DNA of 64,000 bases from Bartonella machadoae (GCF_022559585.1 NZ_CP087114.1:227095-291094), one strand, 5' to 3'; counted from the first letter of the stretch, positions 1 to 14,024 are shown. Notes: generated from the sequence alone by a model not told the origin. Made by a program: numbers and translations.

Positions 1-108
1 TATCTCTCTCGAAGGAGTCTCCTTTTGTTTTCGTCATGAAAGAGTAAAGATAAGCTACGGGAAGTAGCCGCAGGTGTTTGGTTTTTCAGACAGTAGGAGG
101 GAATTGTA

Positions 109-192
109 ATGCAAGCAAAAGATTGTTTTAAACTTAAGGGAATTTGCCATTTAAGTTGTAGAATAATTGTTTATTTTCATCATAGTTTTTAA
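109..192 (+). CDS. possible 27-residue small protein upstream of nrdH
   Basis: A short open frame starts at an ATG preceded by a strong Shine-Dalgarno sequence (AGGAGGG ending about 8 bases upstream) and stops at TAA 190-192. The predicted peptide has three cysteines and ends in aromatic and His residues. I recognise no family. It could be a leader peptide or small protein for the ribonucleotide reductase operon 180 bases downstream, or chance. The only support is the ribosome binding site. Confidence 0.3.
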   Translation: MQAKDCFKLKGICHLSCRIIVYFHHSF

Positions 193-221
193 ATTATTTG
201 ATGGGGATTACTGTTGTGTTC

Positions 222-268
222 AGGAGGCTATGTGTTGTTGACAAGAGGTCAAGAGGTATAGCCCCTCT
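222..268 (+). promoter_or_regulatory. nested stem-loop upstream of nrdHIEF
   Basis: An outer stem pairs GAGGCTAT (224-231) with ATAGCCCCTC (258-267). An inner stem pairs TTGAC (238-242) with GTCAA (248-252) around a 5-base loop. The element lies about 100 bases before nrdH in a 5' region with no confident gene, so it may be a leader RNA. I cannot match it to a known riboswitch class. Confidence 0.35.
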
Positions 269-325
269 GTGTTTGTGTACGATTCCTATTTTTGTTTCCT
301 TGAGTATTGATGAAGTTATCAGAAG

Positions 326-342
326 AAACCCTTTAAGGGTTT
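326..342. promoter_or_regulatory. 17-bp palindrome just upstream of nrdH
   Basis: AAACCCTT-T-AAGGGTTT is a perfect inverted repeat of 8-bp arms around one base. It ends 29 bases before the nrdH ATG. It could be an operator or a short hairpin. It does not look like the usual NrdR box, which is AT-rich with ACA/TGT ends. Confidence 0.3.
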
Positions 343-371
343 ATTTGTTAAAATTTTGAAAGTTGAAGAAA

Positions 372-596
372 ATGCCGGTCACTATTTATAGCAAACCATC
401 TTGTGTTCAATGTGATGCTACGCGTCGTGCCTTTGATGCTAAAGGTATTCATTATCGTGTAGTCGATATTTCTCGTGATGAACAAGCATATACTTTTGTT
501 CAATCTCTAGGATATCGTCAGGTTCCTGTGGTTGTTTGTGGTGAAAATCATTGGTCTGGTTTTAGACCAGATATGATTAGCGGTCTTTGTGTTTAA
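372..596 (+). CDS. nrdH: NrdH, glutaredoxin-like electron donor for class Ib ribonucleotide reductase
   Basis: Small 74-residue cytoplasmic thiol redoxin that reduces the NrdEF reductase. The redox motif CVQC is at residues 11-14. The cis-proline region (RQVPVV) and the NrdH-typical WSGFRPD near the C-terminus are intact. I chose ATG 372; an in-frame TTG at 363 would add three residues. The stop TAA overlaps the nrdI ATG by one base (TAATG), which implies translational coupling. First gene of nrdHIEF. Confidence 0.93.
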   Translation: MPVTIYSKPSCVQCDATRRAFDAKGIHYRVVDISRDEQAYTFVQSLGYRQVPVVVCGENHWSGFRPDMISGLCV

Positions 597-975
597 TGGG
601 ACTTATTGTTTATTATTCGAGTGCAACGGGTAATACTGAACATTTTGTTTCTCAGCTTGATCAACGACTTTTCAAGATTGATAAGAAAAACCCATCTGTG
701 TTAGTTAATGAGCCTTATATATTAGTTGTTCCTACCTATGCAGATGGTGAAGGGAGAGGGGCTGTTCCGAAAGCAGTTATCCGTTTCCTCAATGAGATAG
801 AAAACCGCAAATGGATTCGTGGTGTTATTGGTGGTGGGAATCGCAATTTTGGTCGCTATTATAATTTAGCCAGTAAGATCATTTCTGAAAAATGTTTCGT
901 ACCTTGTCTTTATCGTTTTGAGTTACGTGGAACGGATGAAGATGTTATTTGTGTGAAGAAGGGATTGGAAAAATT

Positions 976-994
<19 letters not shown>
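596..994 (+). CDS. nrdI: NrdI, flavodoxin-like activator of class Ib ribonucleotide reductase
   Basis: 132-residue FMN protein that supplies oxidant for assembling the dimanganese-tyrosyl radical cofactor of NrdF. The FMN phosphate loop (YYSSATGNT) is at residues 6-14, and the flavin-binding GGGNRNFG stretch is about residues 79-86. It starts at ATG 596 inside the nrdH stop and is followed by an overlapping nrdE start. Length and context are typical of the family. Confidence 0.92.
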
Positions 995-4971
<3,977 letters not shown>

Positions 4972-4975
<4 letters not shown>

Positions 4976-6051
4976 CCATTGTTATCCATTTCCATAAGGA
5001 GTGCTGTCTGATGATCGGAGATAAGTGCATGAATAAGTTCATCAAGATCTCCTTCTAGAACGCGGTCAAGCTTATACAGAGTAAGATTAATACGATGATC
5101 TGTAATACGTCCTTGAGGAAAATTATAGGTACGAATACGTTCCGAGCGGTCACCAGAGCCAACTTGGTTTTTACGGGAAGCTGAACGTTCACTTTCTGCT
5201 TTTTGTCGTTCGATATCAAATAAGCGTGCACGTAAAATTTGCAGTGCACGTGCACGGTTTTGGTGTTGTGATTTTTCTGCTTGCACAACCATAATTCCTG
5301 TTGGAATATGCGTGATACGAACAGCTGAGTCCGTTGTATTAACGTGCTGTCCTCCTGCTCCAGATGCGCGCATTGTATCGATGCGAATGTCTTCAGGACG
5401 AATTTCGATATCAATTTCTTCAGCTTCTGGAAGCACGGCAACAGTAGCAGCAGATGTGTGAATACGTCCACTTGTTTCCGTTTCAGGGATGCGTTGCACA
5501 CGATGAACACCTGATTCAAATTTCAGTTTAGAAAAAACACCTTTACCTGAAATGGTTGCAATAATCTCTTTATATCCACCAACTTCTCCTTCATTGAGGG
5601 AAACGACTTCAACTTTCCAATTATGCATATTGGCATAACGCTCATACATACGAAAAAGATCACCGGCAAACAGTGCTGCTTCTGACCCACCTGTTCCTGC
5701 TCGAATTTCAATAATAGCGCTTTTTTCATCAGCAACATCTTTGGGTAAAAGAAGAATCTGGAGCTCTTTTTCAAGTTGTTCCATCTTCTGACATAATAAT
5801 GGTAACTCTTCTTGAGCAAGATTACGCATCTCTATATCTGTTCGTTTATCACTGATGAGGGTTTCCAGTTCTGTACTCTCTTTATAAAGAGCGTTTAAGG
5901 CACGTATGGAGGTAACGATTGGTTGCAATTCTGCATATTCAGAAGCGAGTTTTACATATGTTTCAGCATTGGGATTTTCAGCCATCTGGCTTTCAATTAT
6001 TTCAAAGCGTTTTTCAAGCTGTCGCATACGATCTTGAGGCAAAGAAACCAT
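4972..6051 (-). CDS. prfA: Peptide chain release factor 1
   Basis: 359-residue RF1 that terminates translation at UAA and UAG. The catalytic GGQ loop ([16 protein letters not shown]) and the PxT codon-recognition tripeptide (PET, in [10 protein letters not shown]) are both present. Length is normal. The start ATG 6051 gives the usual [17 protein letters not shown]-terminus. It forms a two-gene unit with prmC downstream. Confidence 0.96.
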
Positions 6052-6232
6052 GACAATATTAGCCTAATTTGTTAATAATACTAACGATTGATTATTTTAT
6101 AGCATCCTATAAACAGGGGTAATAAAGCAGAAAAACTTCTCTGCCAATGAAAACTATAAATTATAAAGGTGAACTCGTATAAAGATTCATTTTCATGAAG
6201 CGTTCTTTAGCGATATATATAAGATCATTAAT

Positions 6233-6649
6233 TTAAGAATTGCGTTTTTTCCCATAAAGTTCAAGACGATGGTAAATAATATCATAACCAAGGGATTTTG
6301 CGATTTTTTCTTGCATTTTTTCAATGATATCAGACTGAAATTCAATAACTTGTCCTGTATCTACATCGATGAGATGATCATGGTGTTGCTCATCTGCTTG
6401 CTCAAAACGAGAGGGACCACCACTAAAAGTATGGCGATGAATTGTTCCATTTCCTTCTAATGTTTTCATGGTTCGGTAAACAGTTGAGAGTGAAATACTA
6501 GAATCTATTTTATGGGCGCGCTGAAAAATTTCAAACGCGTTCGGATGATCATCTGTATCCGTTAAAATATCGAGAATAATACGCCTTTGACGGGTGACTC
6601 TTAAACCTGCGGTGCGCAATTCTTGCTCATAGTTTCGCTTTTTATTCAT
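6233..6649 (-). CDS. fur: Fur-family metal-responsive transcriptional regulator
   Basis: 138-residue Fur/Mur-type repressor: an N-terminal winged helix ([14 protein letters not shown], then [16 protein letters not shown] recognition helix) and a C-terminal metal-binding dimerisation domain ([13 protein letters not shown]). The usual Cys after HHDHLI is Asp, and no CxxC pair follows, as in many alphaproteobacterial Fur/Mur proteins, so there is no structural zinc site of the E. coli type. Start ATG 6649 was preferred over GTG 6658, which has no ribosome site. It lies just downstream of secA. Whether it senses Fe or Mn cannot be told from sequence. Confidence 0.85.
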   Translation of the reverse strand: MNKKRNYEQELRTAGLRVTRQRRIILDILTDTDDHPNAFEIFQRAHKIDSSISLSTVYRTMKTLEGNGTIHRHTFSGGPSRFEQADEQHHDHLIDVDTGQVIEFQSDIIEKMQEKIAKSLGYDIIYHRLELYGKKRNS

Positions 6650-6664
6650 ATTTTTCACTGTTTT

Positions 6665-9400
6665 TTAAACGAAGGATCCATGACAGTGTTTATATTTTTT
6701 CTCTGAACCGCAAGGGCAACGCTCATTCCGCCCAACTTTTCCCCAGGTGGTTATATCATTTGGATCACGGTCTTTCGGATTAACAATTTTATTTCCTTGT
6801 GTTCGTGTCCACAAGGTAGAAATATTTTCTTCTCCTTGATTATTGGGAACAGGTTGATCATTTGGAAAAGGGTTATCAGCATCTGTTTGCAAAGATGTGA
6901 GGGGATCTGTAGATTGCTGAATGATTTCAAAACGCATGATTTTAGAAGTAACAATTCTGCGCAAATTTCTAAGCATGGACTGAAAGAGTTCAAAAGACTC
7001 TGTTTTATATTCATTGAGTGGATCACGTTGTGCATAACCACGAAAACCAACAACAGAACGTAAATGGTCCAAACTTACCAAATGTTCACGCCATAAAGTG
7101 TCAATGGTTTCAAGTAATATGGCTTTATGAAAATAAGCCATAACTTCTGGAGAGTAGCGTTCAGTCCGTTCATTGTCACATTTTGTAACAGCATCTGATA
7201 TGCGCTGTAAAATTTGCTCTTCAGCAATTCCATCTTCTTTTGCCCATTCTTCTACTGGAAGCTCAAGATTGAAGAGTTGATGAATTTCCTCTTGTAGCGC
7301 TTTCACATTCCATTTTTCAGAATATGTTCCCAATGGGATATAGGTTTCCACTAGGTCTTCAATCACTTCATTGCGCATTTCAAGAATCGTATCTGTTAGA
7401 TCCTCTGCATTCATGACTTCCATACGCTGTTCAAAAATAACCTTTCGTTGATCATTCATGACATCGTCATATTTTAACAAATTTTTACGAATTTCAAAGT
7501 TTCGTGCTTCAACTTTTTTTTGTGCTTTTTCAAGAGCTTTATTAATCCATGGATGGGTAATGGCTTCATTTTCTTTCAATCCAAGTTTTTGCAACATGCC
7601 ATCCATACGGTTAGAGCCGAAGATACGCATGAGGTCATCTTGAAGCGAGAGAAAGAATTTTGAGCGACCCGGATCACCTTGGCGACCAGAACGACCACGT
7701 AGCTGGTTATCAATACGACGGCTTTCATGGCGTTCCGTAGCAATAACATAAAGACCACCAGCAGCTAATGCTTTTTCTTTGAGGCACTTAACATCTTTTT
7801 TAATTTCTTTAATTTTAGCTGCTCGTTCTTCTCCATCAGGCATATCTTGTAATTCTTGTCGGATACGCATTTCAACATTCCCACCAAGTTGTATATCGGT
7901 TCCACGACCAGCCATGTTGGTTGCGATGGTTAAAGCTCCAGGAACTCCAGCTTGTGCAATGATATATGCTTCTTGCTCATGATAGCGGGCATTTAAGACT
8001 CTAAAGTCAGTAATACCTTCTTTTCGCAAACGTTCTGCCAATTGCTCTGATTTTTCAATAGATGTTGTTCCAACAAGAATAGGTTGTCCCTTTTCATGTG
8101 CTTGACGGATATCACGCACAATAGCACGGTATTTTTCTTCTGCTGTTCGGTAAATTTCATCGTCTTCATCAAGACGTTGTATTGGTAAATTCGTGGGGAC
8201 TTCTACAACGTCGAGACCATAAATATTACTGAATTCTTCAGCTTCTGTAGTTGCGGTTCCAGTCATTCCAGATAATTTTCTATACATACGGAAGTAATTT
8301 TGAAAAGTGATGGAAGCAAGTGTCTGATTTTCTGGTTGGATGGCAACATGCTCTTTGGCTTCAAGAGCTTGATGGAGTCCTTCGGAATAACGCCGTCCTG
8401 GCATCATACGGCCTGTAAATTCGTCAATAATAACAATCTCATTATTGCGAACAATATAATCTTTGTCACGGACAAACAGTTTATGGGCTTTTAGGGCGTT
8501 ATTGACATGATGGACGATAGCAACATTTTCTATATCATAGAGACTCTCACCTTTAAGGTATCCGGCTTGTTCAAGCATTTTTTCAATTTTTTCAGTACCA
8601 ATTTCAGTAAAGGTTGTTGTCTTTTGTTTTTCGTCTATTTCATAGTCTTCTGGAATTAAAGCAGGGATAAATGTATCAATAAGATTATAGAAGTCTGTAC
8701 GATCTTCTAAAGGACCAGAAATGATAAGGGGAGTACGCGCTTCATCAATGAGGATCGAATCAACTTCATCAACAATTGCGTAATGATGCCCACGTTGAAC
8801 CATTTGACTACGATCAAAAGCCATATTATCGCGCAGATAATCAAACCCCAATTCATTGTTTGTTGCATAGGTAATATCACATGCGTAGGCTTCTCGACGG
8901 GCATCATTATCAAGATCATGGAGAATCACACCTGTTGTGAGACCTAAAAACCCGAAAATTTTTCCCATTGTTTCAGCATCACGATTCGCAAGATAATCGT
9001 TTACCGTAACGACATGAACGCCTTTACCTTCCAATGCATTGAGGTAAATTGGCAGAGTTGCCATTAATGTTTTTCCTTCACCTGTACGCATTTCCGCAAT
9101 GCCACAGTTATGCAGCACCATTCCACCAATGAGCTGTACATCAAAAGGACGCATATCATAAACACGTTTTGCTGCTTCACGAACGGTTGCAAAAGCTTCT
9201 GGTAGGAGCAAGTCAACGGTTTCACCTTCTCTGAGACGTTTACGAAATTCCTCAGTTTTCTGACAAAGTTGCGCATCGCTTAATTTCACGAACTGTTCTT
9301 CCAAAGCGTTAATTTGTATAACTTTTTGACGAAGAACTTTGAGACGTCTCTCATGAGCAGAGCCAAATAATTTACGCGCCAAAACACCTAAACCGACCAT
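6665..9400 (-). CDS. secA: SecA, preprotein translocase ATPase
   Basis: 911-residue motor of the Sec pathway, acting at the inner membrane with SecYEG. Walker A ([11 protein letters not shown]), Walker B and the DEAD-like box ([15 protein letters not shown]), and [10 protein letters not shown] of motor domain 2 are present. The C-terminal zinc/SecB-binding tail [14 protein letters not shown] is intact. The start ATG has AAAGGA upstream. It is transcribed divergently from the parvulin gene at 9840, with about 440 bases between them. Confidence 0.97.
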   Translation of the reverse strand: MVGLGVLARKLFGSAHERRLKVLRQKVIQINALEEQFVKLSDAQLCQKTEEFRKRLREGETVDLLLPEAFATVREAAKRVYDMRPFDVQLIGGMVLHNCGIAEMRTGEGKTLMATLPIYLNALEGKGVHVVTVNDYLANRDAETMGKIFGFLGLTTGVILHDLDNDARREAYACDITYATNNELGFDYLRDNMAFDRSQMVQRGHHYAIVDEVDSILIDEARTPLIISGPLEDRTDFYNLIDTFIPALIPEDYEIDEKQKTTTFTEIGTEKIEKMLEQAGYLKGESLYDIENVAIVHHVNNALKAHKLFVRDKDYIVRNNEIVIIDEFTGRMMPGRRYSEGLHQALEAKEHVAIQPENQTLASITFQNYFRMYRKLSGMTGTATTEAEEFSNIYGLDVVEVPTNLPIQRLDEDDEIYRTAEEKYRAIVRDIRQAHEKGQPILVGTTSIEKSEQLAERLRKEGITDFRVLNARYHEQEAYIIAQAGVPGALTIATNMAGRGTDIQLGGNVEMRIRQELQDMPDGEERAAKIKEIKKDVKCLKEKALAAGGLYVIATERHESRRIDNQLRGRSGRQGDPGRSKFFLSLQDDLMRIFGSNRMDGMLQKLGLKENEAITHPWINKALEKAQKKVEARNFEIRKNLLKYDDVMNDQRKVIFEQRMEVMNAEDLTDTILEMRNEVIEDLVETYIPLGTYSEKWNVKALQEEIHQLFNLELPVEEWAKEDGIAEEQILQRISDAVTKCDNERTERYSPEVMAYFHKAILLETIDTLWREHLVSLDHLRSVVGFRGYAQRDPLNEYKTESFELFQSMLRNLRRIVTSKIMRFEIIQQSTDPLTSLQTDADNPFPNDQPVPNNQGEENISTLWTRTQGNKIVNPKDRDPNDITTWGKVGRNERCPCGSEKKYKHCHGSFV

Positions 9401-9839
9401 CTCTGGTCCTTTCTTTTAATTGTTATCATTATCGTTGGGTAGACACATAGCTATCCCCATACTTCGCACCCTTCAAGCAATTCCCCAAGCAACTCCTAAG
9501 GCAATTAATATAGGATGTATATGGTACCATTATACTTGTTGATGTGCAATTTATCACTTTAATTGTAACGTAGAGATAGGAGGCTAAATGCACCGTGTCA
9601 ACTTTAGTCATGCTATTTAATTGATACAATACCAAGTAATTTTGAATGTAATATGTCATTTTTTACACTATCATATTTCCCATTAACATGAGATAGGGTG
9701 CAATAAACTGAGATAAAAGGACAAGTTTATGCTTTTTAAAGTAAAATTACTGATTTATTTATCTCTATTTAGAGATTAAAATGCTATGGTAAAGAAAACG
9801 AGAATCTCGAACCAGCTTTCACTTTTAAGGAGTATATTT
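9401..9839. other. divergent intergenic region, secA / parvulin
   Basis: About 440 bases that must carry promoters for both flanking genes. The only notable item is a nine-codon frame at 9588-9617 (plus strand) directly behind a perfect AGGAGG. No RNA gene or repeat was recognised. Confidence 0.5.
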
Positions 9840-10793
9840 ATGAAATTCAATTTTATCATGCTTTTTTTAACATCCGCCCTATTGGCAAGTACGAGTTTAA
9901 GGGTGATAGCACAAGAAAGTTTGAATTCATCATCGAATGATTTGAAGACTTTAGAGAAAGCTTCTGAGAAAACAGTTGCTCCCTCTCATATTATGGCAAT
10001 TGTTGATGGAAAAAATATTACAGCAGGACAATTGGATGAGTTAGCGCTTGAGATAAATCCTAATTTAGCACGTTTTCCTGATGAACAACGTCGTATAATG
10101 GTTTTAAAAGCTTATTTGGATATGCAGGTACTTGCTAAAGCAGCAATCAGTGAGGGCATTGATAAGACAGAAGCTTATGATAAACGTATGGCAGTTATGC
10201 GTAACAATGTTCTTCAGCAGCTTTATTTTAAACAGACAGTTGTTGATCAGATTTCAGATACTGATTTGGAAGCTCTTTATAAGAAAGAAGTTGCTTCTTT
10301 ACCGAAAGAAGATGAAGTTAAAGCGCGTCATATTTTGGTCAAAACGAAAAAAGAAGCGGAAGCGATCATTAAGCGTTTAAGTAAAGGGGAAAGTTTTGAA
10401 GAGATTGCAAAAAAGAGTTCAACAGATGGTTCTGCTGCTGTTGGGGGCGATCTTGGTTACTTTAGCCATGGTCAAATGGTCAAGCCTTTTGAGGATGCTG
10501 CATTTGGTTTGAAAGTTGGCGAATACACTAAAAAACCGGTTGAAAGTCCTTTTGGTTGGCATGTTATTAAAGTAGAAGATCGTCGCTTAAAACAACCTCC
10601 TGTCTTTGATGATGTTAAAGAGATGTTGCGTACACAACTGATAAAAGAGCGTTACCAAAAATTGATTGTTGATTTACGCAACAAGTTAGATGTGAAATAT
10701 CCTGATCCTAATGTTACAAAACTGATGGAATCGCTTAACCAGAATGGAACACCACTTCCCAATGAAACATCGGATGAAGAAGATACAGAATAG
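9840..10793 (+). CDS. Periplasmic parvulin-type peptidyl-prolyl cis-trans isomerase
   Basis: 317 residues. A signal peptide (FNFIMLFLTSALLASTSL, ending near VIAQE) is followed by a SurA/PrsA-like N-terminal region. The PpiC/parvulin domain starts at VKARHILVKT and contains GGDLGYFSHGQMVKPFEDAAF and FGWHVIKV. It probably assists folding of exported proteins, which fits its position divergent from secA. I chose ATG 9840 because AAGGAG sits 7 bases upstream and the signal peptide begins there; an upstream in-frame start at 9786 has no such site. The C-terminal tail is acidic. Confidence 0.9.
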   Translation: MKFNFIMLFLTSALLASTSLRVIAQESLNSSSNDLKTLEKASEKTVAPSHIMAIVDGKNITAGQLDELALEINPNLARFPDEQRRIMVLKAYLDMQVLAKAAISEGIDKTEAYDKRMAVMRNNVLQQLYFKQTVVDQISDTDLEALYKKEVASLPKEDEVKARHILVKTKKEAEAIIKRLSKGESFEEIAKKSSTDGSAAVGGDLGYFSHGQMVKPFEDAAFGLKVGEYTKKPVESPFGWHVIKVEDRRLKQPPVFDDVKEMLRTQLIKERYQKLIVDLRNKLDVKYPDPNVTKLMESLNQNGTPLPNETSDEEDTE

Positions 10794-10935
10794 CGAGAAA
10801 AAAGGGGATAATATTTTTGCTTGGTGATTTAAGAGATTTATCACGTTCAAAAATCTTAGCATTTGCTTGTTAGGGATTATTTGTTAGCAATCATGTGTTT
10901 GCACCTGCCTTATCTGTTTTTATGGAACATAGACT

Positions 10936-12168
10936 GTGACTTTAAAGATATCTCCTTTATCCCCTAAAAACATACAAGAGCTTCCGCCATTATCTGGTGT
11001 GCGGATAGCAACAGCTGAAGCTGGAATTAAATATAAAGGTCGTACGGATCTTCTTTTTATTATATTTGATAAACCAGCAAGTGTGGCCGGTGTTTTTACG
11101 CGTTCAAAATGCCCATCTGCTCCTGTAGAGCATTGCCGTGCCTCACTTCCTCATGGGATTGCTAGGGGTATTGTTGTTAATTCGGGGAATGCAAATGCTT
11201 TTACGGGAGGCAGAGGGAGACATACAACAAATGAAATCATGAGTGCAGCTGCGCGTGTTTTGGCAGCTAGAGAAAATGAAGTTTTTATAGCCTCTACAGG
11301 TGTTATTGGTGAGCCAATGGATGCATCGGGTATTGTCAATCTTTTACCAACTATGGTGGAGACAGCAAAAGAAGGGAATTGGTTGGAAGCTGCAAAAGCT
11401 ATTATGACGACTGATACATTTCCAAAACTTGCAACACGCAGATTTGAGTGTGGGGGAGAGATTGTTACCATTAATGGAATTGCAAAAGGTGCTGGTATGA
11501 TTGCACCAGATATGGCAACAATGCTCTCTTTTGTCATAAGTGATGCAGGTATTTCTTCGCATATCCTTCAATCCCTGTTATCAGAGGCTGTTCAGGATTC
11601 TTTCAATTCAATTACTGTCGATAGCGATACCTCGACATCAGATACACTTATGATGTTTGCGACAGGAAAAGAAAATTTTCCTTGCATTACATGTCAAACT
11701 GATCCGCGTTATGAGGTGTTCTCAAAACACTTAAGTGCACTTTTACATGAGCTTGCCTTACAAGTTGTTTGTGATGGAGAAGGTGCACGCCACTTAATTG
11801 AGGTCAATGTGATTGGTGCAACAACAGATAAAGCTGCTAAAACCATCGCCTTATCAATTGCAAATTCACCACTTGTAAAAACAGCTGTTGCTGGTGAAGA
11901 TGCTAATTGGGGGCGGGTGGTTATGGCAGTTGGTAAGGCAGGGGTGGAAGTAGACCGTGATCTTTTGACAATTTGGTTTGGTGAACATCGTTTAGCAGTT
12001 AATGGTGAGCGAGATCCTGAATATTGCGAAGAGACAATAGGGACGTATATGCGAGGTAAACACATCACAATTCGTGTTGATATCGGTTTAGGCGTTGGTA
12101 AAGCGACAGTTTGGTCTTGCGATTTGACGAAAGAGTACATTATGATTAATGGCGATTATAGAAGTTGA
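10936..12168 (+). CDS. argJ: ArgJ, bifunctional glutamate N-acetyltransferase / ornithine acetyltransferase
   Basis: 410-residue arginine biosynthesis enzyme that transfers acetyl between N-acetylornithine and glutamate. The autocleavage site with the catalytic Thr is visible in [15 protein letters not shown], so the precursor should split into alpha and beta chains. [12 protein letters not shown] and [10 protein letters not shown] are further family motifs. The start is GTG 10936, with only a weak ribosome site. It follows the parvulin gene, a common rhizobial order. Confidence 0.95.
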   Translation: MTLKISPLSPKNIQELPPLSGVRIATAEAGIKYKGRTDLLFIIFDKPASVAGVFTRSKCPSAPVEHCRASLPHGIARGIVVNSGNANAFTGGRGRHTTNEIMSAAARVLAARENEVFIASTGVIGEPMDASGIVNLLPTMVETAKEGNWLEAAKAIMTTDTFPKLATRRFECGGEIVTINGIAKGAGMIAPDMATMLSFVISDAGISSHILQSLLSEAVQDSFNSITVDSDTSTSDTLMMFATGKENFPCITCQTDPRYEVFSKHLSALLHELALQVVCDGEGARHLIEVNVIGATTDKAAKTIALSIANSPLVKTAVAGEDANWGRVVMAVGKAGVEVDRDLLTIWFGEHRLAVNGERDPEYCEETIGTYMRGKHITIRVDIGLGVGKATVWSCDLTKEYIMINGDYRS

Positions 12169-12301
12169 CCAATATACTATAAATTTAATGCTGAAGATCT
12201 GTATATTTTTTAGAAAAGATGTATTTCTAGGGTCTTTTATCTTAAAGAAGAGGGCATTATAGAAGGTGTAATTATCTTTACTATTTCTGCTGGAGAGTGG
12301 T

Positions 12302-12727
12302 ATGCATGCAAAAAGTTCACTTCTTCTTGTTGTTGCTTGTGCATTATTAGATCAAGATAAGCGTGTTTTGCTTACAGAGCGTCCTCAAGGAAAATCATTA
12401 GCTGGTTTATGGGAGTTTCCTGGTGGCAAGGTTGAACAAGGTGAAACTCCAGAAGTATCATTGATTCGTGAATTAGATGAAGAGCTTGGTATTCATGTTC
12501 AGATAAAAAATTTATTGCCCTTAACATTTGCAAGCCATGCTTATGAAACATTTCATCTCTTAATGCCGTTGTATCTTTGTTACCATTATAAGGGCATTGC
12601 ACAAGGACGGGAAGGGCAAAATTTAAAATGGGTTTTTATTGATGATCTTGATCAATATCCTATGCCGGATGCCGATAAGCCATTGGTTCAGCTGTTAAAA
12701 AAATTCTTTCCTTTAATAGGTTATTAA
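12302..12727 (+). CDS. mutT: MutT-type Nudix hydrolase (8-oxo-dGTP diphosphatase)
   Basis: 141-residue Nudix enzyme that removes 8-oxo-dGTP from the nucleotide pool. The full Nudix box spans about residues 40-62: G x5 E x7 REL x EE L G I. FPGGK before the box and the length match MutT. The start ATG follows GGAGAG. About 130 bases separate it from argJ. Confidence 0.9.
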   Translation: MHAKSSLLLVVACALLDQDKRVLLTERPQGKSLAGLWEFPGGKVEQGETPEVSLIRELDEELGIHVQIKNLLPLTFASHAYETFHLLMPLYLCYHYKGIAQGREGQNLKWVFIDDLDQYPMPDADKPLVQLLKKFFPLIGY

Positions 12728-12811
12728 GAAGAAAATACGGTGTACAGATAAGAGTCATCTATTGCATAACGCATTGATGAGAGAGGTTTATTTCTTTTGT
12801 ATGAACAACAC

Positions 12812-13225
12812 ATTGATTTATAACAATAATTCATTTTTTTCATGTTGAATGAAAGCTTAGAATATCCTAAGATTCTCTTATTTTCATCCTGCATATGTTG
12901 AATCAATCAAAAAATCCCCTTGTACGTCACAAGTAGGATTATCGTGTGGATAAAAAATTCTAAAGAAATGAGTAAAAATACCTCTTATGAAACATCTAAA
13001 TAGCAAGGGCTGTCACAACATTGAGGGCCGATAAAGAGATAAAGAGTATGATGGGATTGTCTTACTCTTTCACTACCATAAAGATTATAGTGCACAATGA
13101 CTTTATCACTATACCATCCACGGGCGGCGGTGTGAGATGGCTTGGCTACCTTAAAGGATATTCCTTGAAAAAAAGCTCGTGAATGTGCAACATAACGGCG
13201 TTCTGTTTTGATCAACAGCTTAATT
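12812..13225 (+). pseudogene. integrase remnant A (P4-type tyrosine integrase, N-terminal part)
   Basis: Begins at the junction sequence shared by all remnants (ATTGATTTATAA, 12812-12823). A conserved roughly 170-base upstream region follows, then a decayed integrase start near 12987. The recognisable reading is fragmentary: YDG, TIHGRRCEMAW, SLKKAREC, then RRSVL, broken by stops and shifts. It faces remnant B across about 230 bases of unassigned sequence. Confidence 0.6.
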
Positions 13226-13454
13226 ATCAGTGTAATAGGTGTTGATTTTATAAATATAAATTACCATTCCAATGGTCGATTATTTTCTTTGAAGTTGTAT
13301 TGTTTTTTGGTTTTAAAGACTCTTATCTTTCAGCGTTACCCATGGATAAGGCATACTCTATTGGTCCACGTAAGTCAGCTTGTAAATATTGAAAAGTGTA
13401 TGGTATTGATACGACATATATTTGTTTTACAGTTGAGATACAAAAAACTGCTAT
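13226..13454. other. unassigned sequence between two facing integrase remnants
   Basis: No coding frame with family resemblance and no RNA gene was recognised. The short plus-strand frames here look like chance. Confidence 0.4.
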
Positions 13455-13703
13455 AACAAGCCGGCACCATCATACTCTTTACCGGCCCCCAATGTTGCGA
13501 CAGCCCTTGCTATTTAGACGATTCATAAGAAGTATTTTTACGCCTTTCTTTAGAGTTTCTTACCCACACGACAATCCCGCTTATGACGTGTAAGTAAGTG
13601 ACTTTAATTGATTCAAAATGAAATGATTTGAGATGAAAAAATCTTACAACATTCGGGGGGCTAATTCAACATGCAAAATTATTAATTATCATTATAAATC
13701 AAT
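13455..13703 (-). pseudogene. integrase remnant B (P4-type tyrosine integrase, N-terminal part)
   Basis: Reading leftward from the shared junction (complement of TTGATTTATAATGATAATT, 13685-13703), it has the conserved upstream region and a decayed start near 13526. About 20 codons follow, up to the YDGAG position, where similarity stops near 13458. The junction joins directly onto the coding sequence of the truncated NlpC/P60 gene. Confidence 0.6.
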
Positions 13704-13978
13704 ATGTTGTATTATAAATATAACCGACATAACCATCTTTAAGAGATTGTCCCCATGACATGGCTTCTCCTTGTTCAAAGATGAGCAATTCTCCTCCCGA
13801 TAAGCACTTTGTTTGTCTTTCGCTTTTTTTATTGTTTTCTTTAAAAAGTCCAGCGACAGCTGTATTAACATATTGTTTTGTATCTTGAACAAAGCTGTTT
13901 AGCTGTAACTTCTGTTTCAAGACGTTGATCTGCTAGATCATCTCTAAATGCATATAGCTTAGGATCTTTAAAGATCAT
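13699..13978 (-). pseudogene. truncated, frameshifted NlpC/P60-family peptidoglycan hydrolase
   Basis: The ATG at 13978 has a GAGAGG ribosome site and reads MIFKDPKLYAFRDDLADQRL. This resembles the N-terminal SH3-like domain of rhizobial NlpC/P60 endopeptidases, whose gene usually follows this M17 aminopeptidase gene. One extra base near 13910 (in AAACAGCTTTG) shifts the frame, after which FVQDTKQYVNTAV, ELLIFEQGEAMSWGQSL and GYVGYIYNTT read on. Homology ends exactly at the integrase junction, so the SH3 remainder and the whole catalytic domain are missing. Confidence 0.65.
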
Positions 13979-14009
13979 CTGTTACCTCTCATTTTTTATT
14001 TTTAAACAG

Positions 14010-14024
14010 AATGATAATCATTAT
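14010..14024. promoter_or_regulatory. Fur-box-like palindrome
   Basis: AATGATAATCATTAT matches 15 consecutive positions of the classical 19-bp Fur box consensus and is a perfect palindrome over ATGATAATCAT. It lies about 32 bases upstream of the decayed NlpC/P60 start. Bartonella Fur may not use the E. coli consensus, so function is inference. Confidence 0.4.

Noticed and set aside
1..38. Minus-strand frame starting with ATG at 38 and running off the window (MTKTKGDSFERD)
   Set aside because: Only 12 codons are visible, there is no ribosome site and no recognisable family, so it cannot be supported.
5055..5819. Long open frames inside prfA on the same strand
   Set aside because: They are alternate frames of a well-conserved release factor gene with no motifs of their own.
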